A DNA stretch of 5,363 nucleotides from positions 1-5,363 of the forward strand of contig DATLQT010000096.1 in NCBI GenBank assembly GCA_035535055.1, given 5' to 3'. This document shows, one piece after another, positions 1 to 5,363 of the stretch (its first letter is position 1; the number at the start of each line of letters is the position of its first letter). The stretch comes from UBA6019 sp035535055. Lineage in GTDB: Bacteria > Chloroflexota > Dormibacteria > Dormibacterales > Dormibacteraceae. The translations under genes and the position numbers were made by a program. The notes beneath the pieces are model-generated. The model did not search any database, was not told the origin of the DNA, and saw nothing but the letters and a program-made list of their open reading frames with translations.

Positions 1-631
1 GGAAAAGCAGGAAGGCTGAGTCCCGGTTGGGAAGGGCTGAGGCGCTCAGGGAGGCGAAATCGTGGCCGGGCTGAAGGGCGCCGATGGCCGCGAAGCCGAC
101 CGCGATAGCCACGAAGCCCAGCTCGTTGAGCGCGAGCATCAGGAAGGCGGCGGTGGGCGCCTCGTGGTCTTGGGCGATCGCGACCAGGACGTAGGTCAGC
201 AGGGACATGGCCTCCCAGGCGATTAGGAAGGTCACTGCGTTGGCGGCTACCACGATCAAAGTGACGGAGGCCAGGGCAAGGTTGAAGAGAGCCAACAGCA
301 GCCCCTGGCGCGGAGGCCCGCCCACGAACAGGACGTAGTCGGCGCTGTAGAGGGCGACGCCGATGCCCACGAGCCCGATCACGAGCAGGAACAGACCACC
401 GAGGGCGGTGCCGGCCACCTCGAACTGACCCAGCGGGGTGCTGACCGGAAGCGCGAAGGTGAGCCGCTCACCGCCGACCAGAAAAGCGCCGGCGATGACG
501 GCCAGCAGGCAACCGACCGCGGCGGCCGCTGCGGACAGCTGCCGGAAGAGGTCGAAGCGATTGATGCCGATCGCGAGCACGGCTCCGGCGCCGAAGCAGG
601 CGAGTGCCGCGCCGGTCAGGTCGAGGCTCAT
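1..631 (-). CDS. hyfB: HyfB/HycC-like antiporter-type membrane subunit, N-terminal part (cut by window edge)
   Basis: The frame opens with ATG at 631-629 and stays open for 210 codons to the window edge, so the C-terminal part is missing. It belongs to the NuoL/M/N (Mrp antiporter-like) family, whose members form the ion-translocating membrane arm of complex I and group 4 hydrogenases. The visible part is very hydrophobic, with likely membrane segments near residues 5-22, 34-52, 74-95, 111-129, 131-152 and 163-185. The motif AWEAMSLLTYVLV (about residues 138-150) matches the TM5 signature and carries the functional glutamate, E140. The N-terminal layout (two helices, a short loop with PLGQFEV, then IGLVGIGVALYS) resembles HyfB/HycC more than NuoM or NuoN. 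Its ATG overlaps the stop of the upstream gene (ATGA, 628-631), and I see no strong Shine-Dalgarno, which points to translational coupling. The assignment to HyfB rather than HyfD is an inference; the family call is firm. Confidence 0.85.
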   Translation of the reverse strand, partial: MSLDLTGAALACFGAGAVLAIGINRFDLFRQLSAAAAAVGCLLAVIAGAFLVGGERLTFALPVSTPLGQFEVAGTALGGLFLLVIGLVGIGVALYSADYVLFVGGPPRQGLLLALFNLALASVTLIVVAANAVTFLIAWEAMSLLTYVLVAIAQDHEAPTAAFLMLALNELGFVAIAVGFAAIGALQPGHDFASLSASALPNRDSAFLLF

Positions 632-1500
632 CGGCCGGTCCCACTCGCCCGGTATCGTTCCTCGGCCCGGCCGGTCGCGAGGAGGAGGCCGTGGAGCAGG
701 GCCAGCGGAGTCGGCGGGCACCCGGGCACGTAGACGTCAACCGGCAGGATTCGATCGAGGGGACGGGTCCGTCTCGGGCTGCCGGCGAAGCAGCCCCCAC
801 CGAGCGCGCAGACGCCTGCCGCCACCACCAACTTCGGGTTGGGCATCGCCTCGTAGGTCTCGACCAGCGCCGCCTCCATCTGCTGGGTGACGATCCCGGT
901 CACCACCAGACAGTCGGCGTGCCGGGGGGTAGGCGTGAAGAACAGGCCCAGCCGCGCCAGGTCGTAGCTCGGTGTCGCCAGCATCTGGAGCTCGGCCTCG
1001 CAACCGTTGCAGCTACCGGCGTCGACGTGCCGAATGTGCAGAGAGCGATTGAAGATCCGCATCGCGCGGACGTGGAGCTCGTCCACGAGACGACGCTCCT
1101 CCTCGGCCGGCTGCGGCGCGTCACCGGTTTCCAGATCCGCCGAACGGCCGGACCGGTCGGCTTTGCCGCCCTTCCAGCCCACTCGCGTGCGGAGCGAAGC
1201 CGGTGAGCGGACCGCCACCTCCGGTTCGCTCACCAAATGAAACGCGTCGGGCGCGGCTCGAACACAGCGAGCGCACATGACGCATTGCCCGGCTTCGAAG
1301 AGGAGGCTTCCCTCGGTCCGATCACCGTTAACCGTGATGGCATCGGTCGGACAGACGCCAGCGGCCGCGATGGCCAGCTCGGGGGTGAGGAGGCTCGCGT
1401 CCAGCTGCACCATCGTCGGCGAGCCTTGGCCCTCTGGGCCAGATGGGTAGCGTGTTGTCCGGATTCCCTCCGACAGCCCTCGAATCACCCAGCGCGACAT
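628..1500 (-). CDS. hyfI: Fused HyfH-type ferredoxin and HyfI/HycG (NuoB-like) small subunit
   Basis: A 290-residue iron-sulfur electron-transfer subunit of the soluble arm. Residues 1-95 resemble HycF/HyfH: the opening VIRGLSEGIRTTRYP matches the usual start of that family and supports the ATG at 1500. Of the eight cysteines of a 2[4Fe-4S] ferredoxin, the first CxxCxxC is gone (residues about 40-48, LTPELAIAA), C50 (GVCP) remains, C73/C76/C79 remain, and the last cysteine is A83. The remaining four are exactly the ligands of one cluster. A polar linker (about 98-145) leads to a NuoB-like domain with C164 and C167 (SCNGCE), C231 (GVCALGGG) and C261 (PGCPPTP), the four ligands of the proximal (N2-like) cluster. 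In E. coli HyfH and HyfI are separate genes. The gene overlaps its upstream neighbour by one base (TGATG) with GGAG about 11 bases upstream, and overlaps the next gene by ATGA. Presumed role: carry electrons between an external donor or acceptor and the HyfG-like subunit. Confidence 0.9.
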   Translation of the reverse strand: MSRWVIRGLSEGIRTTRYPSGPEGQGSPTMVQLDASLLTPELAIAAAGVCPTDAITVNGDRTEGSLLFEAGQCVMCARCVRAAPDAFHLVSEPEVAVRSPASLRTRVGWKGGKADRSGRSADLETGDAPQPAEEERRLVDELHVRAMRIFNRSLHIRHVDAGSCNGCEAELQMLATPSYDLARLGLFFTPTPRHADCLVVTGIVTQQMEAALVETYEAMPNPKLVVAAGVCALGGGCFAGSPRRTRPLDRILPVDVYVPGCPPTPLALLHGLLLATGRAEERYRASGTGR

Positions 1501-3032
1501 CAGCGGTCGAACTCCGCGACCGAGAGGGCGAAGCTGGCCTCGATGACCGGGTAGTCGGTCAGGTTATTGCCGCTGGCGCAGGCGTGCGAGTAGACGTGCC
1601 AGTTGACGGCCGCCGGAGGCCTCGCCCGCCAGCGGGAGATCCGGCCGCTGCTGTCAAGGTCGACGAGGTGGAGGGTCTCGCCACCGGGCGCCTCGGCCCA
1701 GCCGAGCGCCGATCCAGCTTTGAGGGACGGCTGCGCCGCGACGCCCGCGACGAACTCGGCGCACAGCAGCTGCTCGACCAGTGAGAGCGCCTCCCCCACC
1801 TCGAAGAGCAGGACTCGGACCCGCGCCAGGGCGTCACCCTGGGACTTGGCGAGGACCTGGAATTCGAGTTCGGGGTAGCCGGCGTAGGGATGGTCCCGGC
1901 GAGAGTCGCGATCGACGCCTGACGCTCTTCCGACCGGGCCGACCAGGTAGTGCTCATGCGCGTACTCGGAAGCGAGGATGGCGGTCGTCTCGAGGCGGTC
2001 GACGAAGGTCGCGGTGCCTTCCAGCAGCTCCTCGAGGCCTCGAGATCGGCGGCGCCAGCGGACCACCGAGCCGGACAGCTCGCGCAGCCCGCCGGCCGCG
2101 ACCGGACCGGCGAGCCCCCCGATGGCGAGGATGCCTCGCAGGTAGCGATGGCCGGTGAGCGCGGCACAACCCTGGAGCGCCTCCTCCCGGAGGAGGTTGT
2201 ACTGGGCCGCGGCAACGGTGAGCCCGGTCGAGTCGGCCACCTTGGCCAGGCTCGCGAAATGCGAGTGCAGGCGCTCCATCTCCGCAAGCAGGGCGCGAGC
2301 CCGCCGGGCCTCGTCCGAGACCTCCACCTCGCCTGCCCGCTCCACGGCCTGGGCGAAGGCGATGCCGTTGGCGAACGTGGAGGTGCCCGCCAGCCGCTCG
2401 GCGAGAATCAGCGCCGAATCGGCCTGGCGACCAATCGCCATCTCCTCCACCGCCCGATGCTTGTAGCCCAGCCAAGGCCGCACCATCACCAGGTCCTCGC
2501 CGCCGCTGGTGAAGAGGAAGTGGGCCGACTCCTGTGGCCCGCTCCGGACCGGGCCGAGCGGCAGCTGGAAGACCCCCTGGCCCTGGATTGGGGCCGTCTC
2601 GTTTAACTCTTCGATGGATTCCATCCCAGCCCGGGATCGGCGGCGCCGACCAAACTTGGCGGGTTCGCCTCCGTGGAGCCGAACCGGCAGCAGCGCCGGA
2701 TGCCCGTGGGGGATGAGGCCGAACACCTCGGCGATCTCCCGCTCGTACCAGCTGGCCCCGTGCACAGCGGGCGTGACGGCGCTGTAGGTCTCCCCCGCCA
2801 GCCGGGCCTGGAGCCGCAGCCAGCCGGGATCGCCAATGGTCGAGAAGACGGCCGTCAGGCGGTGTCCATCGTCGGTTGCGGTCGCGAAGAGGTCGGACAG
2901 AAAACCTCTTTCCGCCAGGCCCGCGACGGCGTCCTTGAACTCCGCCTCGGTACATTCGACGAGCACCTCGCCGGGCGCCGCGGGCACTGCGGACAGTCCC
3001 ATCGCCTCGGCGATCTCGCGTAGCCCGCTCAT
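1500..3032 (-). CDS. hyfG: HyfG/HycE-like large subunit (NuoC-NuoD fusion) without Ni-Fe ligands
   Basis: 510 residues, slightly shorter than E. coli HycE/HyfG (about 555-570). Residues 1-120 form a NuoC-like (30 kDa) domain with the signature WYEREIAEVFGL and GHPALLPVRL at 95-118. A short basic linker (RRRRSR, 129-134) precedes the NuoD/49 kDa-like domain. Family motifs there are LPLGP (157-161), GYKHRAVEEM (189-198) and RRDHPYAGY (378-386), so the fold is intact. The Ni-Fe cysteines are absent: RVCGICGFAHS of HycE reads RLAGTSTFANG here (213-223), and DPCYSCTDR reads ALSVAEFDR (502-510). The four remaining cysteines of the protein (27, 289, 424, 485) form no CxxC. It cannot bind Ni-Fe in the known way and is best described as an energy-converting-hydrogenase-related (Ehr) large subunit; the substrate is unknown. 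ATG 3032 overlaps the hyfF stop (ATGA); GAGGG lies about 10 bases upstream. Expected place: cytoplasmic face, bound to the small subunit and the HyfC anchor. Confidence 0.93.
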   Translation of the reverse strand: MSGLREIAEAMGLSAVPAAPGEVLVECTEAEFKDAVAGLAERGFLSDLFATATDDGHRLTAVFSTIGDPGWLRLQARLAGETYSAVTPAVHGASWYEREIAEVFGLIPHGHPALLPVRLHGGEPAKFGRRRRSRAGMESIEELNETAPIQGQGVFQLPLGPVRSGPQESAHFLFTSGGEDLVMVRPWLGYKHRAVEEMAIGRQADSALILAERLAGTSTFANGIAFAQAVERAGEVEVSDEARRARALLAEMERLHSHFASLAKVADSTGLTVAAAQYNLLREEALQGCAALTGHRYLRGILAIGGLAGPVAAGGLRELSGSVVRWRRRSRGLEELLEGTATFVDRLETTAILASEYAHEHYLVGPVGRASGVDRDSRRDHPYAGYPELEFQVLAKSQGDALARVRVLLFEVGEALSLVEQLLCAEFVAGVAAQPSLKAGSALGWAEAPGGETLHLVDLDSSGRISRWRARPPAAVNWHVYSHACASGNNLTDYPVIEASFALSVAEFDR

Positions 3033-4507
3033 GGCAGGACGACCCTCGCCGCGCCCTTGATCAGGTCGCTGAGCGGCCCCGGGATCCAGACCCCGAGCAC
3101 GAGCATGAAGACCAGCGTCAGATAGGCCGGGACCAGCGCAAGCTGGTTGATCTCGGCCGCAGCGACCGGCTCACCGGGATCACCGCCGCCGAAGACCATC
3201 CGGTTGAAGGGCGCCACGATGGCGATGAAGCCGATCACCAGCAGCACGGCCACGGTCAGCGCCGGGACCCACTGCCGGCTCACCGCTGCCGCGCCGACGA
3301 TCGAGAACTCGGACAGGAAGAGGTTGAAGGGAGGAGCGCCGGCAATTGCGAAGGCGCCGCAGAGGACGAGCGCGGCGGTGGCGGGCATCGTACGAGCCAG
3401 CCCCCTGACGGCACCGATCTCCCGGGTGCGATACCGGAGCAGCACGTTCCCGGTCGCGAAGAACATGAGGGACTTGGTGAGGGCGTGGTTGACCATCTGC
3501 AGGAGCGAGCCGAAGACGGCCAGCGGGACCCCGACGCCGAGACCGACGGTGACCAGCCCCATGTGCTCGATCGAGGAGTAGGCCAGGAGCCGCTTGAAGT
3601 CCTTCTGGGTGACCAGGAAGAGGACCGCGATCAGCACCGAGAGGATTCCGAAGACGAGCAGCTCGAGGCGGAGGTGGGTGGCCCCGGCAGAGGGCGCGGT
3701 CAGGCTGAAGACGCGGAAGATGGCGAGCATCGCGCAATTGAGCTCCACGCCCGAGAGCAGGGCGCAGATGGGCGAAGGCGCCTGGCTGTGGGCGTCGGGT
3801 AGCCAAGTGTGCATCGGGGCGAGCCCGGCCTTGGTGCCGAAGCCGACCAGAACCAGCAGGAAGGCGGCAGAGGTGGCCGCCGCCGGCAGCCGGGCGGCGA
3901 CCGGGCCGAGGACCGGGTAGGAGAAGTCGTAGGACTGACCGAGGACGTGGACCCCGGCCTGATACAGGATCAGGAAACCAAGCAGCGCGACCATGCTGCC
4001 GGCGGTGGTCAGCATGATGTACTTCCAGGCCGCCTCCAGCGGCTCCCGGGAGCCGTAGAAGTCGACCAGGGGAGCCGATGCGATGGTGGTCGCGGCGACC
4101 GCGGTCCAGAGCACACCGAGGTTGCCGGAGACCGCCGAGGCCAGCATCGTGAAGCTGAAGACGTGAAGCAGCGTGTAATAGCGCTTCACCTCCTCGGGCG
4201 CTACCGCTGCCTCTCGAACCTCGTGGTGCAGGTAGCCGATCGAATAGACGGCAGCGGTCAAACCGACCCCGGCGACAATCAGCAGCACCACCCCGCTGAG
4301 GTCGTCGAGGTAGAGCCAGTTGCCGAAGGCCTGGGGATGGCCACCCGCAAGGAGGCCGGAGATGAGGACCAACGCCAGGGCCAGCACGGCGAGGTGCGTC
4401 ACCGCCGCCAGGGTGTGGAGGACGGGTATCGGGCGGATGAACCAGGAAAGCCCGGCGCCGGCCAGCGGTAGCGCGAGCAGCCCGAGCAGCAACACTTGGC
4501 CGCTCAT
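3029..4507 (-). CDS. hyfF: HyfF-like antiporter-type membrane subunit
   Basis: 492 residues with about 13-14 predicted membrane helices; E. coli HyfF is 526 and has a longer tail. It belongs to the NuoL/M/N family and should translocate H+ or Na+ in the membrane arm. Close HyfF-type motifs are EAAWKYIM (158-165), GFGTKAGLAPMHTWLPDAHS (222-241, with the TM7 lysine K226), QKDFKRLLAYSSIEHMG (301-317), NHALTKSLMF (340-349, K345) and PPFNLFLSEF (392-401, E400). These distinguish HyfF from NuoL/M. Unusually, the TM5 glutamate of the family (in E. coli HyfF the stretch WAAIEATT, from memory) is A138 here (WTAVAATT), encoded by GCC at 4096-4094. A glutamate, E255, sits in TM8 (SGVELNC), where E. coli HyfF has leucine. 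The ATG overlaps the hyfE stop (ATGA), and a good ribosome-binding sequence lies 8 bases upstream. Family assignment is firm; pumping ability is an inference. Confidence 0.94.
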   Translation of the reverse strand: MSGQVLLLGLLALPLAGAGLSWFIRPIPVLHTLAAVTHLAVLALALVLISGLLAGGHPQAFGNWLYLDDLSGVVLLIVAGVGLTAAVYSIGYLHHEVREAAVAPEEVKRYYTLLHVFSFTMLASAVSGNLGVLWTAVAATTIASAPLVDFYGSREPLEAAWKYIMLTTAGSMVALLGFLILYQAGVHVLGQSYDFSYPVLGPVAARLPAAATSAAFLLVLVGFGTKAGLAPMHTWLPDAHSQAPSPICALLSGVELNCAMLAIFRVFSLTAPSAGATHLRLELLVFGILSVLIAVLFLVTQKDFKRLLAYSSIEHMGLVTVGLGVGVPLAVFGSLLQMVNHALTKSLMFFATGNVLLRYRTREIGAVRGLARTMPATAALVLCGAFAIAGAPPFNLFLSEFSIVGAAAVSRQWVPALTVAVLLVIGFIAIVAPFNRMVFGGGDPGEPVAAAEINQLALVPAYLTLVFMLVLGVWIPGPLSDLIKGAARVVLP

Positions 4508-5154
4508 CCGCGGAGCCTCGTCAGCTCGGAGGTGTCGGTGGTGGAGACGGTAGCGTGCATGCGAGCGATCAGGAAGCCCATCACGACAGCACCGACCAGC
4601 ACGTCGAGAAAGAGCGCGAAGTCGATCAGCAGCGGCAGGCCGGCGCCCATCACGAGGCCGAGCAGCAGGAGGCCGTTCTCGGCCACCAGCAACCCGGTCA
4701 GCTGCATGACCGCGTCTCGGCGCGCAACCGTCGTGAAGAGGCCGAGCAGGATCACCGCCATGGCGATTCCCAGGACCGGCTCGCCGAAGATGTATTTCAC
4801 CAGGGGCAGGCGGGCCGCCGCCACAAAGCCGGCCAGGCTGAGGCCGGCTCCCACGAGCAGGGCGGTCGGGAAGCCGACGTGGTACTCGGTCTCGCGCTTG
4901 TCGTAGACGGTGCCGGTCACCTGGCGGCGGATCACGATCGGGATCAGGCCCGCCTTGATCACGGCCGTCGCGATGGCCAGGACGAGAAGGTGAAGCAGCT
5001 GCGTCTGCATGTAGGCGGCCAGGGATACCCCGGCCAGCACCAGCGACTGGAGGGCGTAGGCGTTGACTGCTCCGCGGACTAGGCGCACCACCAGCAGCCA
5101 GAATGTGAGCAACAGCATCACGCCGGCGAGGTTGTAGGAGACGAGGTCGATCAC
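4504..5154 (-). CDS. hyfE: HyfE-like membrane subunit (NuoK-containing)
   Basis: 216 residues, the same length as E. coli HyfE. It is an integral membrane subunit of group 4 hydrogenases; its C-terminal half corresponds to NuoK, which links the anchor to the antiporter-like pumps. The start (NLAGVMLLLT, residues 8-17), the stretch YALQSLVLAG (33-42), KAGLIPIVI (67-75), the NuoK-type motif LLVAENGLLLL (155-165, with the intramembrane glutamate) and the polar C-terminal tail ending SELTRLRG all line up with HyfE. Several hydrophobic helices cover nearly the whole chain. The start codon is GTG at 5154-5152, overlapping the TGA of the preceding gene as GTGA. I see no Shine-Dalgarno, so initiation probably depends on ribosomes ending the upstream gene. 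The similar mycobacterial subunit is called HycP. The key glutamate is present, so this subunit shows no sign of decay. Confidence 0.92.
   Translation of the reverse strand: MIDLVSYNLAGVMLLLTFWLLVVRLVRGAVNAYALQSLVLAGVSLAAYMQTQLLHLLVLAIATAVIKAGLIPIVIRRQVTGTVYDKRETEYHVGFPTALLVGAGLSLAGFVAAARLPLVKYIFGEPVLGIAMAVILLGLFTTVARRDAVMQLTGLLVAENGLLLLGLVMGAGLPLLIDFALFLDVLVGAVVMGFLIARMHATVSTTDTSELTRLRG
4516..4521 (-). promoter_or_regulatory. Ribosome-binding site of the hyfF-like gene
   Basis: On the minus strand ACGAGG lies 8 bases before the ATG at 4507, inside the last codons of the hyfE-like gene. It is the best-spaced Shine-Dalgarno-like sequence among the five junctions and supports the chosen start. 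In so G-rich a sequence such a match can occur by chance. Confidence 0.4.
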
Positions 5155-5363
5155 TGGCCGAGGCTGTAGATGACGAGGGCCAGCACGGCCAGCACGAAGC
5201 TGGCCCCGAGGAACTCGGGAATCCGCAGGATCCGGATCTTCGCGATCGCCGACTCGATGAAGACGATCAGGACCGCCGCGACCAGCATCTTGAGCGCAAG
5301 CGCCGCGATGGCGATCGCGATGGTGACGGGCGTGAAGGTCGCCGCCAGCCCGACCGGGATGAT
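5151..5363 (-). CDS. hyfC: HyfC/HycD-like (NuoH-type) membrane anchor, C-terminal part (cut by window edge)
   Basis: Only the last 70 codons and the TGA (5153-5151) are visible; the gene enters from the right edge of the window in the frame starting at base 5363. The segment has two hydrophobic helices flanking a short polar loop with ESAIAKIRILRIPEFLG, the typical C-terminal signature of HycD/HyfC and other NuoH homologues. In these proteins the loop faces the cytoplasm next to the redox subunits, and the protein docks the soluble arm to the ion-pumping arm. Its position directly before hyfE and hyfF, and the 4-base GTGA overlap with hyfE, support the call. The missing N-terminal part means that the quinone-cavity-like region and other functional residues cannot be checked. 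Confidence 0.82.
   Translation of the reverse strand: MIPVGLAATFTPVTIAIAIAALALKMLVAAVLIVFIESAIAKIRILRIPEFLGASFVLAVLALVIYSLGQ

Noticed and set aside
628..1500. Artificial joining of two genes by a frameshift or a missed stop in the HyfH-HyfI fusion
   Set aside because: The reading frame is continuous through a plausible polar linker (residues about 98-145), with no internal start of the NuoB part carrying a good ribosome-binding site and no change in codon use.
1559..2955. Long alternative minus-strand frames at 1559-2287 and 1954-2955 inside the HyfG-like gene
   Set aside because: Their translations are Arg/Ser/Pro- or Gly/Arg-rich and without domains, while the 1500-3032 frame carries all NuoC and NuoD motifs. 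They are frame shadows.
1500..3032. A functional [NiFe] hydrogenase or formate hydrogenlyase large subunit
   Set aside because: All four Ni-Fe cysteine ligands are replaced. Overall similarity to HycE shows shared ancestry, not shared activity.
1500..3032. Pseudogene or sequencing error as the cause of the missing cysteines
   Set aside because: The frame is intact over 510 codons, both loops align without gaps, each lost cysteine requires substitutions rather than an indel, and the small subunit shows matching orderly loss of one cluster.
438..5082. Many long plus-strand open frames, such as 604-1206, 1950-2606 and 3809-4471
   Set aside because: They lie opposite convincingly identified minus-strand genes, have Arg/Gly/Pro/Gln-rich, low-complexity translations with no family motifs, and are expected in high-GC DNA where stop codons are rare.
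1..5363. A standard complex I (nuo) operon
   Set aside because: NuoC and NuoD are fused, a HyfE-type subunit of 216 residues is present, the antiporter gene has HyfF motifs, and the gene order does not match nuo.
1..5363. Promoters, terminators, repeats, tRNAs, mobile elements or CRISPR arrays
   Set aside because: There are no intergenic spaces, and I saw no convincing hairpin with a T tract, no direct repeat array and no transposase remains.

Overview
The window is one continuous, entirely minus-strand stretch of a membrane-bound complex operon of the formate hydrogenlyase / hydrogenase-4 / complex I superfamily. Base composition is high G+C (roughly two thirds by eye), with strong G/C preference at third codon positions and no non-coding gaps. 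This fits a high-GC bacterium (actinobacterial, chloroflexotal, proteobacterial or a related uncultured lineage). I cannot place it more precisely from the window.

Read in the direction of transcription (from 5363 down to 1), the layout is: the C-terminal end of a HyfC/HycD (NuoH-like) membrane anchor; a complete HyfE (NuoK-containing) membrane subunit; a complete HyfF antiporter-like (NuoL/M/N-type) subunit; a complete HyfG-like protein (NuoC and NuoD domains fused); a complete protein that fuses a degenerate HyfH-type ferredoxin to a HyfI/HycG (NuoB-like) small subunit; and the N-terminal third or so of a HyfB-type antiporter-like subunit that runs off the window at base 1. All five gene junctions overlap by 1 or 4 bases (ATGA, GTGA or TGATG), so the genes are almost certainly co-transcribed and translationally coupled.

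The main point is that this is not an ordinary [NiFe] hydrogenase. The HyfG-like subunit aligns well with HycE/HyfG across its whole length, but all four cysteines that hold the Ni-Fe site are replaced (CxxC to AxxS near the N-terminal end of the catalytic domain, CxxC to SxxE at the C-terminus). The protein also stops at the residue where HycE is cut by its maturation protease. The electron-transfer subunit keeps the four NuoB-type cysteines and exactly one of the two ferredoxin [4Fe-4S] sites. The set therefore looks like an energy-converting-hydrogenase-related (Ehr-type) complex: an intact ion-pumping membrane arm and a short iron-sulfur wire leading to a redox site of unknown chemistry. 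A further oddity is that HyfF has alanine at the position of the key TM5 glutamate of antiporter-like subunits. The partial HyfB keeps its glutamate.

No RNA genes, mobile elements, repeats, CRISPR arrays, promoters or terminators were recognised. The start of the operon and its end both lie outside the window.
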